Part shown: one piece after another, positions 1-13,588 of the stretch
Layout: every line of letters starts with the position of its first letter
Numbering within the stretch: position 1 is the stretch's first letter
Translations under genes and position numbers: made by a program
DNA from: Blastomyces gilchristii SLH14081
Lineage: Eukaryota; Ascomycota; Eurotiomycetes; Onygenales; Ajellomycetaceae
Direction of reading: 5' to 3'
DNA length: 64,000 nucleotides
NCBI RefSeq assembly: GCF_000003855.2
Contig: NW_003101678.1
Span: forward strand, 681,493 to 745,492
The notes under the pieces: generated by a model
Told to the model about the DNA's origin: nothing
The model's input: the letters and a program-made list of their open reading frames with translations, nothing else
Databases searched by the model: none

Positions 1-175
1 CTGATCTTATATAGAAGTGAGATTCTTATATTCATTAATCAGATCTTTCTATAATATATCTGAATAATGTTATAGAGTGATTGAAAACTGATTTAAATAA
101 AATGAAATTATTCATATAAAAGTAATAAGCTGTGTGAAATTACAGTGAGATCTTGATACTGCTGAGAGTATGATA
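1..175 (-). repeat. Gypsy-1A 3' LTR, partial
   Basis: Aligns base for base with 7250-7424 of the 5' LTR of the same element. The other roughly 358 bp lie left of the window. All CpGs of the matching 5' LTR tip are mutated here: the GC-rich stretch at 7380-7424 reads as TG, CA and TA in this copy. Confidence 0.9.
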
Positions 176-653
176 ATATTCTTCTCTTTAAAAGCATAGT
201 TCTGATATTCTTAAGATTACTGAATTAGAAATTATCTTTATTATATAGCAACAGTTATCAACTAATTGACAGTATATATACTGCATGTGATATAAAGAAA
301 TAGATGAGTTTTTCTACTGACTGTGTAGATCTTTCTTTTCTCATCTTCATTTAAATTAAATGCATGATAAGTGAGTTCCTTATATATTAATTTAAAATAT
401 GAAAAATATAGTTAATAAGTGACTTACAGATCTCTTAATATATTCTGTTCTATATATAAAATTCTCTGCAAAAGTGATGTATTTTTAGAGATAAAGCTAA
501 TAGTAGTGACAGGATTTTTTGAAAAGATCTCTCTTCTTTATGAAACATTTTTCTTTTTCTTCTCTTAATTATAATAGTGAGTGCATGAGAGTATTATTCT
601 TAAAGAATAATAAAGAGCTTATTCTGACATTTTCTAGTAAGTAATAAATGTCT

Positions 654-1004
654 TTATGATGCAGCTGCAGCCTTCATGACTGTTAAGAAAGTCAGGTTGA
701 AGATGAAGACAGCAGTGTTAATGAACTGCAGAAGCACTGCTTTCATTGTCACATCTTCTTCTGCTTCTCTTGCAGCTGTGATGATAGTTGCTGTGCCTTG
801 CAGTGAGATATTATTTCTTCTACCAGCTGATGCATCTGTGCTCAGTCTGTTCTCTGCTTCTCTCACTGCTGTTGTGACACTGTCTCTCCTCTCAGTTAAT
901 ACAGTGACATATGACTCTGTGTGATCATTCAGAGAGAAACTCAGAGAGAGCTTGATTCTAGAGACAGTGACTTCAAGAAGCTCAATCTGTAGTTTCTCTT
1001 TCAC
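654..1004 (-). pseudogene. Post-pol reading frame of Gypsy-1A (unknown protein)
   Basis: An open stretch of 116 codons in the sense direction, between the chromodomain and the 3' LTR. The equivalent sense frame in Gypsy-1B (59555-59860) encodes a clearly related peptide. Shared stretches include AENRL, the motif ISLQG and the C-terminal block IFNLTFLTVMKAAAA. The N-terminal half is charged and could form a coiled coil; the C-terminal roughly 25 residues are hydrophobic and could be a membrane segment. No known family is recognised. Standard gypsy elements end with integrase or chromodomain, so this is additional. RIP has made the true start and full length uncertain. Confidence 0.45.
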
Positions 1005-1984
1005 AGCACACTCAAGCCCTGCTCAGAATACTGCTGAGTTGAGTTTACAGAGTTTCACAGTTTCTTCATCTTCTCTCTATGAAGAGGCTTCAGTGCAGTC
1101 TCTGACTGATACTGCTATTTATCTACACTGTATCAAGCAGCTGAAGAAGAAGGGAATTTTATACACTTATTTCTTCTCTCACTTTCATTATTTCTGTTAT
1201 ATCTGTAACAATGACTTCTGTCTCTCTGTAAGTATTATTCTACAGAAAGACATTGTATCAGCTCTGATAAGAAGTCTAGATACTCAAGCAGTACAGAGTA
1301 AGAGTCTCAGAGCTTCAAGTATTGATAAATTCTGTCAAGACTGAAAAGATCTCTCTTACTTATCTGTAAAAGAAGGTGAAAGCATGAATCTCTGAGATAA
1401 AAAAACATCTCAGAATAACTGATCTCAAGAAGAGATTAGTCAGCACTGCTGTTAAAAGTGTCACAGAGATTAATTACTAATTGAAGAGAATTTCACTTCA
1501 ATTGAAGCAGATAACTGAGATGCTTTATAAGTTAATAAGTTAATATTTTTATACATTTCTCATGCTCTTCTGTGATACTGCAGTGCTAACTTTTCAGTAG
1601 ATAAAGATATCAGTGTCAGAGACTTTAACAGTGAAGAATGAGTTTAATAAGAGTGTGATTATTAATAAGTAGACTCTGATCTCTCTTTTTACTTTTTTAA
1701 TAAGCTGTGACTCTATTAGAATAGCAGCAGTCTGTGAATTGATAATATTAATCTTTTTATTAATTTTCAATATCTCTTTTCTCTAACTGCTTTAGAAATT
1801 TTATACTTATATAATCTCATTAAACTTCTAAAAAACTCTTTGAGAGAAAATAGAAGAAGAGTGCTATAGAGTCTATAAGATATCAGCTCATCATTACAAG
1901 ATTATCTTTAAAAAACTCTTTAGAAAAAATAAGAAGTCTTAAGTAATATTTCTTATTTAACATCTTTGACATGTAACAGAGTAA

Positions 1985-4900
1985 TCTCTACTAGCTGTCT
2001 CATAGCTTACAATCTCTTTCTCAGTATTTTTCAAATACTCAAGCAGTTCTTATAAATTCTCTGATAATGAATAATCTTCTTATTTAATAAGATATTGAAG
2101 CTTACTGTAATATATTCACTTATTTAATATTTTCTTCATAAGATATTCAGTATTACTCTTGATTTCAATATTATTCAGCTGAGATGACTCTGCTCTGAGA
2201 TATTACTTATAGAGCTTTAAATAGAAAATATGAAAAACAGAATGAATTGATTTCAATTCTGTGAATAATTTCAACTTATATATCTACTTACTCATCACTC
2301 TTATTACTGAGAAAGATTCTAGTCACTACTTACTGAGCTTCTTACACAGTCTTATTATCTTAATATTCTTTGCTGAAAGTAGTATTTAATTCTTTATTAA
2401 GAACTTCATTGAAAGATGTTTTTAATTATAGTATTTTATCTATTACTTCTGAACATAGTAGATACTTTTCACTGTCTTCTCATGAATTTTATTCAAAAGT
2501 TTCAATCTCACTTTTACTTCTGATACTGAGAAATACTCTGTTCTCTGTATCTATTCAATATTCTGACTATCTATTTCTCTCTTTGAAATATTGTCTGCAA
2601 TGTCACTGAGTAATAAAGAATTATATTTATAATAAGCATAGAAAGAAGATATCTTTAAGATTGTATTCTTTGTATTATTATATATAAATTCAGTAGTCAG
2701 AAAATGTTTGAGTCAATCATTTTAATAATATAAATAGAACACTTGAAGATGCTGTTCTAGTGTCTGATTCTGATATTCAGTCTGACTATCTATCTGTGAA
2801 TGAAATATAATACTGAGAAGACATCTTATTATAAGATAATAGTAAAAAGCTGATCAGTATTTACTAATGAAGAGAGATTCTTAATCTGTTATTAATAATT
2901 TCAGAGCACTATAATTATAAATAATAATATCTAAAAATAGGTCAGTAAATTCAGAAGCTTTAATCTTTTTATAAGTAGAAATATATCTAATCATCTTTAT
3001 AAAGTAGTTAATAATAATCAAAATTGAGTCATATTCTTTAACTCTTGTTAACTTTGATAGATCAACTATGAAATTCATTAATAGATTCTATTATAAGCTC
3101 TTTGAAACAGACAGTAGTATCAACTCACTATATTACTTATACTGCAGAATCTTTATCTTTTAATAGATATTATAAGTCTTAATATACTCTTTGACATCTG
3201 TCTAAAGCTTATCTTAAATGTATTTACATTTTAGAAGCTTCTCAGTCTTCTCTAATCTGAAGTGCTCTGTATGAGAATTATTATAATGAATTCTTAATAA
3301 CTTCTAACACATCACTCTGCTATGAAGAATGAAGACTGAATCATTCAGTAGTAGAAGTTCATATTCTTCTAGTTACTAGTAACTTAGTTTCTTAGCAGTA
3401 TCACCCTGCTCAGAGTCTGTCTTTTTCAAGTTTAAATCAGATTCTTTCTTCTTTAACTTCTGAATTCAAGCTGTAGTAGAGATATCTCTCTTCTGTAACT
3501 TATCAATGAATTTCAAAAGTAATCAGATTGAAAGGTTATAGACTGTTTCATTCTTTATCAATTCAATGATTATAAGATATGATATGAGAAGTATATAATC
3601 TTCAGTGTCAGTTCTCTACAGAGACCTGAGTTTTCTTTCATCTTCTATACTAAGTTGTGCAGCTGTCTTACTGATGCTGTTTCTGAGCTTTAGAGAATCT
3701 TAATCCTCTGCAGTCAGCTTCTTCTATAGTAATGACAGAGATTCTTTTATAGAATTCTTCTCTGCATCAATGATATTATAATTGAGCTGTTTAGATAATG
3801 TATTGATGAGATTAAGCTGACCTGAATAATATTAAATATAGAAATCATACTTTAAAAGCAGCTCTGCTCATCTGACTTAATGTTCTATCAAGCTCTTTGT
3901 TATCAAGAAGTAACACAGATTTGCATAATCAGTGAGAACTTACACTGAGTACTTACTACTCTGAAGATAATGTTATCAGATCTTAAAGAATTTAACAATT
4001 ACTAACATCTTCTGATCATGAGTATCATACCTTCTCTGTATAAGTAATAACTTCTTGAAGAAGAAGATCACTAATCTTTATTCATAGTATCTTATAGACT
4101 CTGTGAAAAAGCCTTCTTTCATAGATAATTCATTGTCTGTTTTCTCAGAAATGATTATTCTCTGATTCTTTCAACATTGAAAGATCTTCAGTATCAACTG
4201 TGAAAAGATTTCACAGATCTCATTTCTGAATACATCAGTCTCACACTGACTGAGTAAGTCAGAATTAAAGTGATTCAGTATCATGATATCTGTGAAAGCT
4301 TGTTTTAATTCTGCAAATACCTGCACAGTATCTTGAGTGAGAATAAATAATCTTATTTTTCTGTCTTTCACACTTCTCTTTAACAGATCTGTAAGAGAGG
4401 CAGTAATTCATGAATATATATAGATGAATTATCTGTAGAAATTCACAAATTCTAGAAATATCTGCATCTCACAGTATATTTATAACACTGGTCAGTTCTC
4501 AATGATGAAGACCTGACTTCTGTTCATTGAAATACTATTCATCTTAATAATATAATCTAAGAAATCAATCTCCTGCATGTAGAACAAGCATTTTTCAGTG
4601 TTTATATAGAGTTGATACTGTCTTAAGTGACTCAACACTTCTTAAACATAGATATCATATTCTTCCTCTGTTTTTGAGAAGATTAGAATGTCATTTAAGT
4701 ATACTATACAGAAGACATTGACAAGGCCCTGCAGTGTCTCATTTATATAGGTCTGAAAGATGACTGAAGTGTTACAAAGATTAAAAGATAAAACAAGATA
4801 TTCAAAATTACTATACTTGATATAAAAAGTCATTTTTCAAACATTGTCTTCATTAACTCTGATTCTATGATAGATATTCTGTATATCAATCTTTGAGAAC

Positions 4901-5800
4901 ATCTTTGCTTCAGATAATTAATCAATCATCTTGTTAATTAACAGTAATAAATAGTAATTCTTAACTGTCATCTTATTAAGGTCTCTGTAGTCTACACATA
5001 GACATAGTCTATTATTCTTCTTAGATACAAAGAGTATAGATGTCTCTGCTGAACTCTTTGATGAATATATTCAGTTCTTTGATTATGCTTCTTCAAGATA
5101 TTTGCACAGAACATTCAATTCCTTTACAGACAAGTTGTAGAGAGGCCTGTACAGTGTCATTACACTGTCTTTAAGATGAATCTTATATTGTATCTTAATA
5201 TCAGGAAACTTCACTGCTTTTCTTTCTGAAAAGACATTCTTAAAATCTGTAAAGAGACATTATGTATATTCATCTTCAATGATGAATACTGCTGCTAATC
5301 TTATAGTGAGAGTGATGACTTCTTCATCTATTCTCAAGTCTCAGTTATCTGCTACACAGTATATTAACTCAATCTTTTTCTTAAGATTCTTCTGATGAAA
5401 CTCTTCAGATTTCTCTATCACTGTCTCTTCATTAGTAAGACAGTATCATCACATCTGAGTGACTCAGTCAATAAGAGAATTGTTTTCTCTCAATTACAGA
5501 AGATCTAGAATGACATTCTTATCTATAATATTAACTATGTGAAGAAGCAGACTGCTTTTCTTGAAGATTTCTTCTAAGTCTGTGATCATACACTGCACTT
5601 GAATTATGTTAAAACAGTGATATTTTATTTCATCAGTAAATTTTACATGATCTGACAGGTCTATCTTCTTTCAATTCTTTATTAAAAAAAAGAAATAGAA
5701 TATGAAGTTAGTATCTATCTCAGAGTTAAATAGACATCTCACTGATATCTTCTTATTTGAGATATGCATTGTGATTGTAACATGAACTCAGAGATATAAG
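1985..5800 (-). pseudogene. Gypsy-1A pol relic (protease, RT, RNase H, integrase, chromodomain)
   Basis: Broken polyprotein on the minus strand. The RT palm is at about 4640-4830, where the catalytic box reads YLND-ILIFS instead of YLDD. The zinc-binding N-terminus of integrase is around 3140-3310 and the integrase core at 2881-3078 (MNFIVDL..., then YDSILIIIN). In the core the first catalytic Asp is Asn. A degenerate chromodomain is at about 1985-2160. Both Asp-to-Asn changes are G-to-A transitions expected from RIP. Many in-frame stops remain, so no product is possible. RNase H and protease are placed by colinearity with the Gypsy-1B copy. Confidence 0.85.
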
Positions 5801-6780
5801 AATTATCAATTCTTTATTTCTTTCTCTTCTTTATCTTCTATGAATACATTTGTCAGAAGAGAAGTTAACTTTGAGAAAATATCTTCTCAGTTTCTTTTCT
5901 TCTTTAGCTTCTTATAATCACTGATATAGTAATCATCAGCTCTGCAGTTGAAATAGAGATCTTTATCAAATCTTTTTTAACATTTCTTCACAGTGAGTGA
6001 AGAATCAGAATACTTGAAATTCTTCTTTACTTTCTCTGCACTGAAGCTGTCACAGTGTTATTTAGATTCTATTATTAATTACTTAGAAGAGATCTTATTA
6101 ACCTTTTTCTCAGAGAATTGATTATTTAAATAGATTCAGAAAGTCAGGTTGACAAGCTCAGTGTAATTGATAAATAAACTCTGATATTATAATATTATTA
6201 TTCACATCTTGTGAGTCAGCTTTATAAGATAAAGCTATATTTTTAATTAATTCAAATCATCAGTCAATTTCTCTCAATATTCTTCAAATCTTATATTGAA
6301 ATTGAAAGAATTCTCATTATCTTATTAATATAATAAGTTGAATCACTGTATTATTATAAAGCTGTGATTGCAGTGATCTTTAATTTGATTCAGTAGAAAG
6401 TTCTTGAATTCTTCTTAAGTCATGACAGTATTGATACACTCAAGCTTTCTCTTCTTGATAGTCTAAGTAGTCATAGAGATGTCTTCAAGAAGGTTGACAG
6501 TATAGATTACTCATATCTCATAAGTATTATACTGACTCAGATTAAGGCGGAATTTCTGTTCAAGAGTACAGATAAAGCTGTGAAATTCAGACAAGATGTT
6601 TCTCTTATATTTCAGAGAATCTCTGATCTTAATCTCTCTATCTTCATAATAGATGTAGGTGTGTAGAGGCCGCAGTGGTGGCAGAGCGGTTGAAGAGCTC
6701 ATATCAAAATATGCAGCAGGTTCAGAAATCTCAGATTTCTGCTGAGATAAAGATGTACACACTCTAGAGAATGATGTAGT
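5800..6780 (-). pseudogene. Gypsy-1A gag relic
   Basis: Degenerate coding sequence upstream of pol on the minus strand. An open segment at 6511-6762 contains a proline-rich stretch followed by a region typical of gypsy Gag (EFHSFICTLEQKF). The matching part of Gypsy-1B has the same peptides and, further downstream, a CCHC zinc knuckle whose last Cys is Tyr. Intact Gag would package the element RNA. Confidence 0.7.
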
Positions 6781-6892
6781 ATTTCTCTCAGAGAGTGAGA
6801 TCAGATCAGTCTCAGTGTAGATGTATAGAGTTATATTAGTCTGTTAGAGCTTAACTGATTCAAACTTGTAATCAGAAGCAGTGATTTAAAAT

Positions 6893-7424
6893 TGTAATAT
6901 AATAAAACTGAAGCAGTGACTAGTCAGTGATATCACATAGAGAGAGTTGTTTGAGAAGCTGTATAAATGAGCTTAACTATCTTGCTTAAATAGTGAGCTT
7001 GTAGACTACAGAGTTATTGTGAGAATATCACAGATGTAGTACTTAGTATACTAAGAAGATTATATAAGACATGCAGTAACTCTTATATATATTTCAGTAG
7101 AAGAAAAATGAATTACTGCTTCTTTGATGAGAAGCCAGCATCTAGCTATTCTATATAGACAATGAGCAGATACTCTTCTCTTATTTCACAAGTGAGAATA
7201 GTCAGAGTAATATCTCAACAGTGTCTCATTATCAAGAAAGAGTAATCTGCTGATCTTATATAGAAGTGAGGTTCTCATATTTATCAATCAGATCTTTCTA
7301 TGATATATCTGAATGATGTTATAGAGTGGTTGGAAACCGGTTCAGATGAGATGAAATCATCCACATGAAAGCAATGAGCCGTGTGGAACCGCAGCGAGGC
7401 CTTGGCGCTGCCGGGAGCGTGACA
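6893..7424 (-). repeat. Gypsy-1A 5' LTR (532 bp)
   Basis: On the minus strand it starts TGTCAC and ends ATTACA. It matches the 533-bp LTRs of Gypsy-1B. The outermost roughly 100 bp (about 7325-7424) are still CpG-rich, while the inner 430 bp are deeply mutated. This contrasts with the fully mutated same segment in the 3' LTR at 76-175. Confidence 0.9.
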
Positions 7425-8810
7425 TCTTGAACATGAGCATAGATATGATATCACAGTGATTTTAAGCAATGTTGAAATTATAACAGTAACAGATAGCTGA
7501 TATATATATAACTTAATAACTTCAATATAAGAAAATTCAATAATTAACTTAATAAGAAACTCATGCAATTTCAATATCTATAGAATTGAATATAAAAGCA
7601 CTGAAAGAATGCTTAGATACTTCTGTATATTTCAATACTTCTGATCTCACTCTCTACTTATTATAAAGAATGAAAATACTCATGAAACTGAGTATAAATA
7701 AAGATATCATTAGTTCACTAATTAATCAAGATTAGTATATCAATGAATAATTGAAGAATTATATAAAACAGAAGTTCTATTCATGAATAAAAGTATGTAA
7801 ATCAGTGTTATAAATATCTGATAATATTATTAAATATCTTAATATTCTGTTCTGAGACACTGTTATATAATAGAAAGTATTAAATTGATTACAGAGTATC
7901 TGATAGAGAAATACTTCTCTTATAATATTCATCTCTGACTTCAATATTAAGATCATAGAAGTAGATAATCAATCTTGAAAGAATTAAATGAAGATTAATA
8001 TACTTAAGAAGACACTAACTTTTGAACTCTTACAGACTCTTATAAGTGTAAACAAAGATCTAACTTATGAAGACTTCTACACACAGCTCTGAATATTGAA
8101 TAACTGTCTTATTAAGCTTAAGAGTATACAGCATAGTGATAAAAGATGTTACACTTATACATTTACACTGAGAAATAACTCAGTCATATATATATCTGTA
8201 CTGAGAAATAATAACAATGATATAGATGCTATAAACTGAGTAGACTTAAATATTTATATATAAGCAAGAGTCTTTACTATCTGAACAGACTTCTGAGTCT
8301 CTGAGATCACTTCTGAAGAAGTCACTGATTAATATCAATGAGAAGTATATATTAACTGTAACTGATCAGAGTATATTACTTTTAATTATTAATCAGTCTA
8401 CATATCTTCTTACTTAAAGAATGAATCAGTGTCTGTTCATATTAATTATATTATATTAGAGAAGAATTCAGAAGATAATTATAAGAATACTTTAATAAAA
8501 CAGAAAAAAGATTAGCTTCTATTCAAATTTGTAAGCAGAAGCTTGAAGAGATCAGACAATAATAATTTAAAAAGAAAATAATAATGAATGTGATTCTTAT
8601 ATCTACTGTGATAGATAATATATATAATATGAAAGTCATGATAGACAGCAGTCTATATTATTACACAATAATTAAATCTTTAATTGTAAGATATTATAAT
8701 CTTCAGTATATCTTCTTATCAAGACTCTGACTTCTCATAGAATTTAATAATTTAAAAGACATTCATACTCATTACATAGTGAAACTAAACATAGATGTCA
8801 GAGAATATCA
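7425..8810 (+). mobile_element. Gypsy-3B fragment (gag and protease region)
   Basis: Colinear with Gypsy-3A from about 40690 to 42062, in the same orientation. It covers the gag region and the retropepsin site near 8630-8670, where the D-S-G motif reads D-S-S, as it does in Gypsy-3A at about 41890. It is cut on the left by Gypsy-1A and on the right by the 3' tail of LINE-A. The continuation of the gypsy sequence is not found on the far side of LINE-A, so material has been lost. Confidence 0.8.
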
Positions 8811-9199
8811 TTATATTATTATTATTATTCTTCAATTATAGATGTATGCAGTCAGAGACTATGACATCTATCTGAGAACCTTTAGATCTCAGAGTTTTTC
8901 CTATATTTACAGAGTCAACTATTATACATTTATCAATTTCAGATATGTAAAATCAGAAAATTCCAGCTCAGAATACAAAAACTGTTTACAAATTGCAGTA
9001 TTTCAACATCTTCTGATACTTTGAAATCATTTGAAAATATCGTGACAAAGGAAAAGAGAACATAGTCTTAAAGATAGACACATTAAGTAGATAGATAGAA
9101 AAGAACAGAAAGAAACAAGTACAGTAAGAAGAGACTATAACAAAACAAAATTATTAAAAGATAGTGTATAGCTGTTTTAACAGACTATATCTAATTAAT

Positions 9200-12100
9200 T
9201 TCCACCTCTTCATATTCAGATACTTCTGAATTCAGTCATTTTCTTATAGCTGCTTGAGTTTCTGAAAGAAAGTCTATTAAGTATTTAATTCCTGTCTCAG
9301 TTGAGAATAAGAACCTCATATTTAATTAATTTAAATCATACTTCTTCTTTAATCTGACTCTGAGACTATTGTATAATGCATAATGTATTACAATATACTC
9401 AGAATTTTCATTTATATTGCAGAATAAGCACTCTGTTGAATCAAATCTGTCATCAAATCTTTGTATATAGAATTTAAAATAGCTATGTTCTAGTTTCAGC
9501 TGTATTATAGATGAGAATATTTTCTTTTTACATTTAATTAAACAAGATTTTCACTTGAGTTTTGTTTTAAATCTTGAATAATGTATACTTTTCTTTTATT
9601 TCTGCTAGCTTTCATTTCACTTATCTAAACAAGATTCTTTTATCTTTCTCTTTATAAAAGATCAGGATATAATTTTTTGAATAGATCTGCTTAATTCTGA
9701 ACTCTTTTTTACAGCTGAATCAGTCAATTCATTGTCATGAATATTTATATAAGCAGGAACTCAGTGCAGATGAATTATCAGCTTTGATATTCTTCTTTTT
9801 TAAATTTTTAAAACAGAGTTTAAAATCAGTTCAAGATTTATTTGATTATTATAAATCTGACTATTTCTAAGTCTTTTTAATGTAGCTTCACTATTAGAGA
9901 ATATTTATATCTCTTTCAAACTATTTTCTCTTTTATAAGATTTTATTTCAATGAGTTTGAAAGCTTTCACTATTGTAAATAGTTCAGCATCAAAGACTTC
10001 AGATTCACAGTCTAAATTTCAGAAATCTGAGATAAAATTGATATTATCTTCAGTATAAGCAATGTCTGTGTCTAATCTATTCAAATTCTCATTTTTTGAG
10101 TCATCTGAATAAATCAGAATAGAGTCTTTTATATTAATTATAGAAATTCTCTTCAAATATTGTTTATATTCTCTCTCTTTAGATAGTTCACTTATTTATA
10201 AGTTTATAAGAGATTCAAGTCTTTCTCTTCAGAGAGATATCTTCTCATGATCAACTTTTTCAATATTTAAAGAAGAAAATTGATTTTTAATCAGTAAGTA
10301 TAGTCTGTATAATTGAGAAGACATTTTCTTTGAAGAATTATTTTTATTTCAATCAAGAAATCTATTTCAATTCAGTTCATTTTCAGAGTGAATTGATGAA
10401 AATGAAGAAGAGACTCTTTCTCTGATTATATGATTTAAGCTTATCTTTATAACTCTCAGAGTATAGTTCATACAGGTCTTTTCAAATCTAATAGTAGAAG
10501 AAGAAATTGAAACTTCAATTTTCATTGCTTTAATAGAAGATGATTTGAATACTCTCAGAATTCTTCTCAAAGCTATGTTTTACAGACTTTGAAAGAGTTC
10601 AGTGAAATTTTCTTGATTATTTTATCAAACTTAAACTTTATAATCAGCTACTGAGATAATACAGACTATATATAACTGTCTCATAGTCTGAAAGAATAGA
10701 CCTCTCTCTGTATTTAATAGTCTGATAATGTTGTTCAATAGTCTTTCTGTCTTGACAGTTCTTTGTTGAATATAATATTTAAAATTCAACTTGAAGTTTA
10801 ACCATACTTCTAATCATTTGACATTTAAACTGGGTTTAATCTCTCTATTTAAAAGAGTTAGAGATAGTTCTTTCTCATTGAATCTAGAAAAGAAATGAAT
10901 TAACTCAGTTTTATTCATATTAAATTGAATTTAATTGATATCTGCTCTAACAAAGATTTTCTTTGCAGCTTTTTCAATCACTTTCAAATTCTCTTTAATA
11001 GTTTTGAGCTGTAGACTAGATCAATATCATCTATATCACTCAGAGATTATACTATTTTTATATTTCTATCTTTGAATAGATATGCAGTGTATATTGCAAA
11101 TAAAATGAGTGAGACTGAAGATTCTTACAGTACTTTTATTTTTATCTCAGTCTTATCTTATTTCATTTCATCAAAGAAAAGTTGTATAATTCTTTTAAAC
11201 ATAAAACAGTCAACTCATTTTATTAGAGAAAGTGACAGTTTTAACATCTTCAAAGTCTGAATTAACTTTGACTTTGAAACATGATCAAATACTTCTTTTA
11301 TATTAATAAAAACTGCAGTTGAGATCAGATCTTCATGCTTTACTATTTAAATATTATAAATAACTGAGAGAACAGTTTTAATTACAGAATATTGTTTTCT
11401 ATCTCTCATTTATTCACTGAATAAAAGAGAGTTATTAATAGAGCTTATAAAAGATAGTTGAGTAGCTATTATCTTTTTCAAAACCTTTTCTAGACAGTTT
11501 AATAGAGATATTACTCTATATAACTTAGAAATTGAAGTTTTTCTATTAGATTTTATAAGAATCACTTCAGTGACTTCTCTCCAGCATTCAGAATGATATT
11601 CATTTTTCAAGAGATTGAAAAAGAGCTTAAAATATTCATTCTTTAAGTAGAAATATGTATTTTGAATAATCAAGTGATTAATTGAATCAGGCCCTGCAGC
11701 AGTTTTAACAGAACTTGAGAAGATAGCTGACTCTAATTCATCTTGTGTAAGATCAGATCATTTCCAGTTATTTTCATCAATATAGTTAAGAAGTGATATA
11801 TTCTCTTTCTCTGAATCTGAATCTGAATCTGATGAGTTCTGAAAGAGAATTCTTATGAAAGCTTGACATTTTTTCTTAAAAGAGTTTGCTGTATATGATT
11901 CATTCTGAAACTCATATTCTAAGACTGAAAGTTTTACTACACTTCTTATTTTAGTATAGTTAAAAGCTTTAAAAACTTTCTTTTCTTATACTTCTTTAAG
12001 AAATTTATTTCAGCAGTCTGTTTTAGCTCTTTTAATATCTGAAAAATATTCATTTCTGATAGCTTTGAACTCTTCATCAGATATTACATCATTCTTTTAA

Positions 12101-13140
12101 TCTCTTCTAGCAGTAGCTAATTCTTTTCTTTTAGATGAGATATTCTCATTTCATCAAGATTTTGAATACTCAGAAGATTTTCTCTTTGAAATATTATCTC
12201 TAACACTTGTTAGAATAATAGATGTAATAAGCTTCACTCTATTCTTAAGCATTTCATTTGAGATATCTTGATCAGAATTTCAATATAGCTCACTCTATCT
12301 TTCAGATTTTAACAGTTTTATACTTTCTTCAACTGCTTTTCAATCAGCTTTTTCAAAGTTAAACTGATTAGAGAGAAGAGAATTTTCACTTATTTATTTT
12401 TCACTCAGTTCAATATCAAATTGAATAATCTCATAATCTGATTCTGATATCTTATTTGAATTAATAAATCAGTTTATAAGTCTTTTTTTCATTAGATTTT
12501 ATAACATGAAGATTAGATCTATAATAGATTTCTGTTTCATATCTTTTCTAAAGAATGTTTGTTGATCAGACTTATTAATCAAATCTATTGAATACTCAAA
12601 GATTCATTTAATTAGATTATCAACTCTTACTGCTCTCTTGCATTCTGAATTTCATCAGAAATAATATGCATTGAAATCTTCTACAATTATAGAGTTTCTT
12701 GATGAAGTTATGTTCAGAAATTCTCTATCAATTATTCAGATATTGTTATTTTTCTTCAATAACTTTTTATTATAGATATTTATGAGCTGTATAGTATTAA
12801 ACTCATTTTCTTTATCTATAATATCACTCATCAGAATATCAGAGTCAGATATAATATTAAATCTTAGATTAAATTGATATCTTAATCTCTTTCTTTCATA
12901 GATTACTACTCTTGACTTTATCTCAGACTTTTAAGATAGAAAGCAGTAGTAGCTTAAATAAGAAATGATATATTTTTACTCAGTATCAAAATTCAGTTCC
13001 TGAAGTAGTATAAAATCAACTTTTTATTCAAATACAATTTAAAGATAAGAATAAATACAATTTAAGTTTCTATTGACATTATTTTGAATAAATATGATTT
13101 TTAAAGAGTTTTTACACTTTTTTTGTTGTTTTTATTGTAT
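9200..13140 (-). pseudogene. LINE-A ORF2 relic (endonuclease, RT, RNase H)
   Basis: Degenerate reading frame colinear with LINE-B ORF2. The RT region lies around 11000-11700; the catalytic box near 11030 still reads two adjacent Asp (I-D-D-I-D), unlike LINE-B where the first is Asn. RNase H lies around 9600-9960 and the C-terminal zinc motif around 9380-9450. Stops are frequent throughout. Confidence 0.8.
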
Positions 13141-13588
13141 ATTCATACTAAAAGAGAGTAGAGTAGAATCTAATCACTATCATCAGATAGTAGATTATAA
13201 CTATTCTGAAAAGTAGAAATCTCAACTACTTACATTATATCTAGTTTATTATCAGAGTCATTTCTCAATTCTCTAATCTTAACAGAAGTTTGAGAATTCA
13301 AATTCTGTTTACATTTAGCTAGAGAATTGAAGTTTGAAGATTTAAATAGTTAAGAGTTTCTTCTTTTTAAGCATATAGTTATAAGTTTACTGACTTGACT
13401 CTTCTCTTCAGTTTTAGATTGACTTTGAGCTTCATCTTTTCTTCAGTTCTTTTGAGTTCTTGAAGTAAACATACATTCTTTTGAGCTAGATACATGTTTT
13501 TCTTTACAATTAAAGCACTTAAGCAGAGTGTGTTAACATATTTTATCTCTTTTTAAGCATGTTTCATATTTATGCTCACTAGCTTTGT

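Larger units (their letters stand above)
1..7424 (-). mobile_element. Gypsy-1A, RIP-degraded chromodomain LTR retrotransposon (left end outside window)
   Basis: Ty3/gypsy element read on the minus strand: 5' LTR at 6893-7424, gag relic about 5800-6780, pol relic about 1985-5800, a post-pol region, then the inner 175 bp of the 3' LTR before the window edge. It is the same family as the complete copy at 52995-60817, which lies in the opposite orientation, so positions map by mirror image. Domain order (gag, protease, RT, RNase H, integrase, chromodomain) is that of a fungal chromovirus. Every frame is broken by stops of the kind C-to-T or G-to-A changes create. The bases after the 5' LTR (TCTTG) match uninterrupted Gypsy-3 sequence near 40690, so this copy is inserted in a Gypsy-3 fragment. 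Confidence 0.9.

Noticed and set aside
952..1344. 130-codon plus-strand open frame
   Set aside because: Antisense to Gypsy-1A. Pyrimidine-rich RIP sequence yields Ser/Leu/Phe-rich antisense frames without stops.
7284..7574. Minus-strand open frame across the Gypsy-1A LTR end
   Set aside because: It crosses the boundary between the LTR and the Gypsy-3 fragment, so it is accidental. The frame at 40674-40874 is the Gypsy-3 part alone and antisense.
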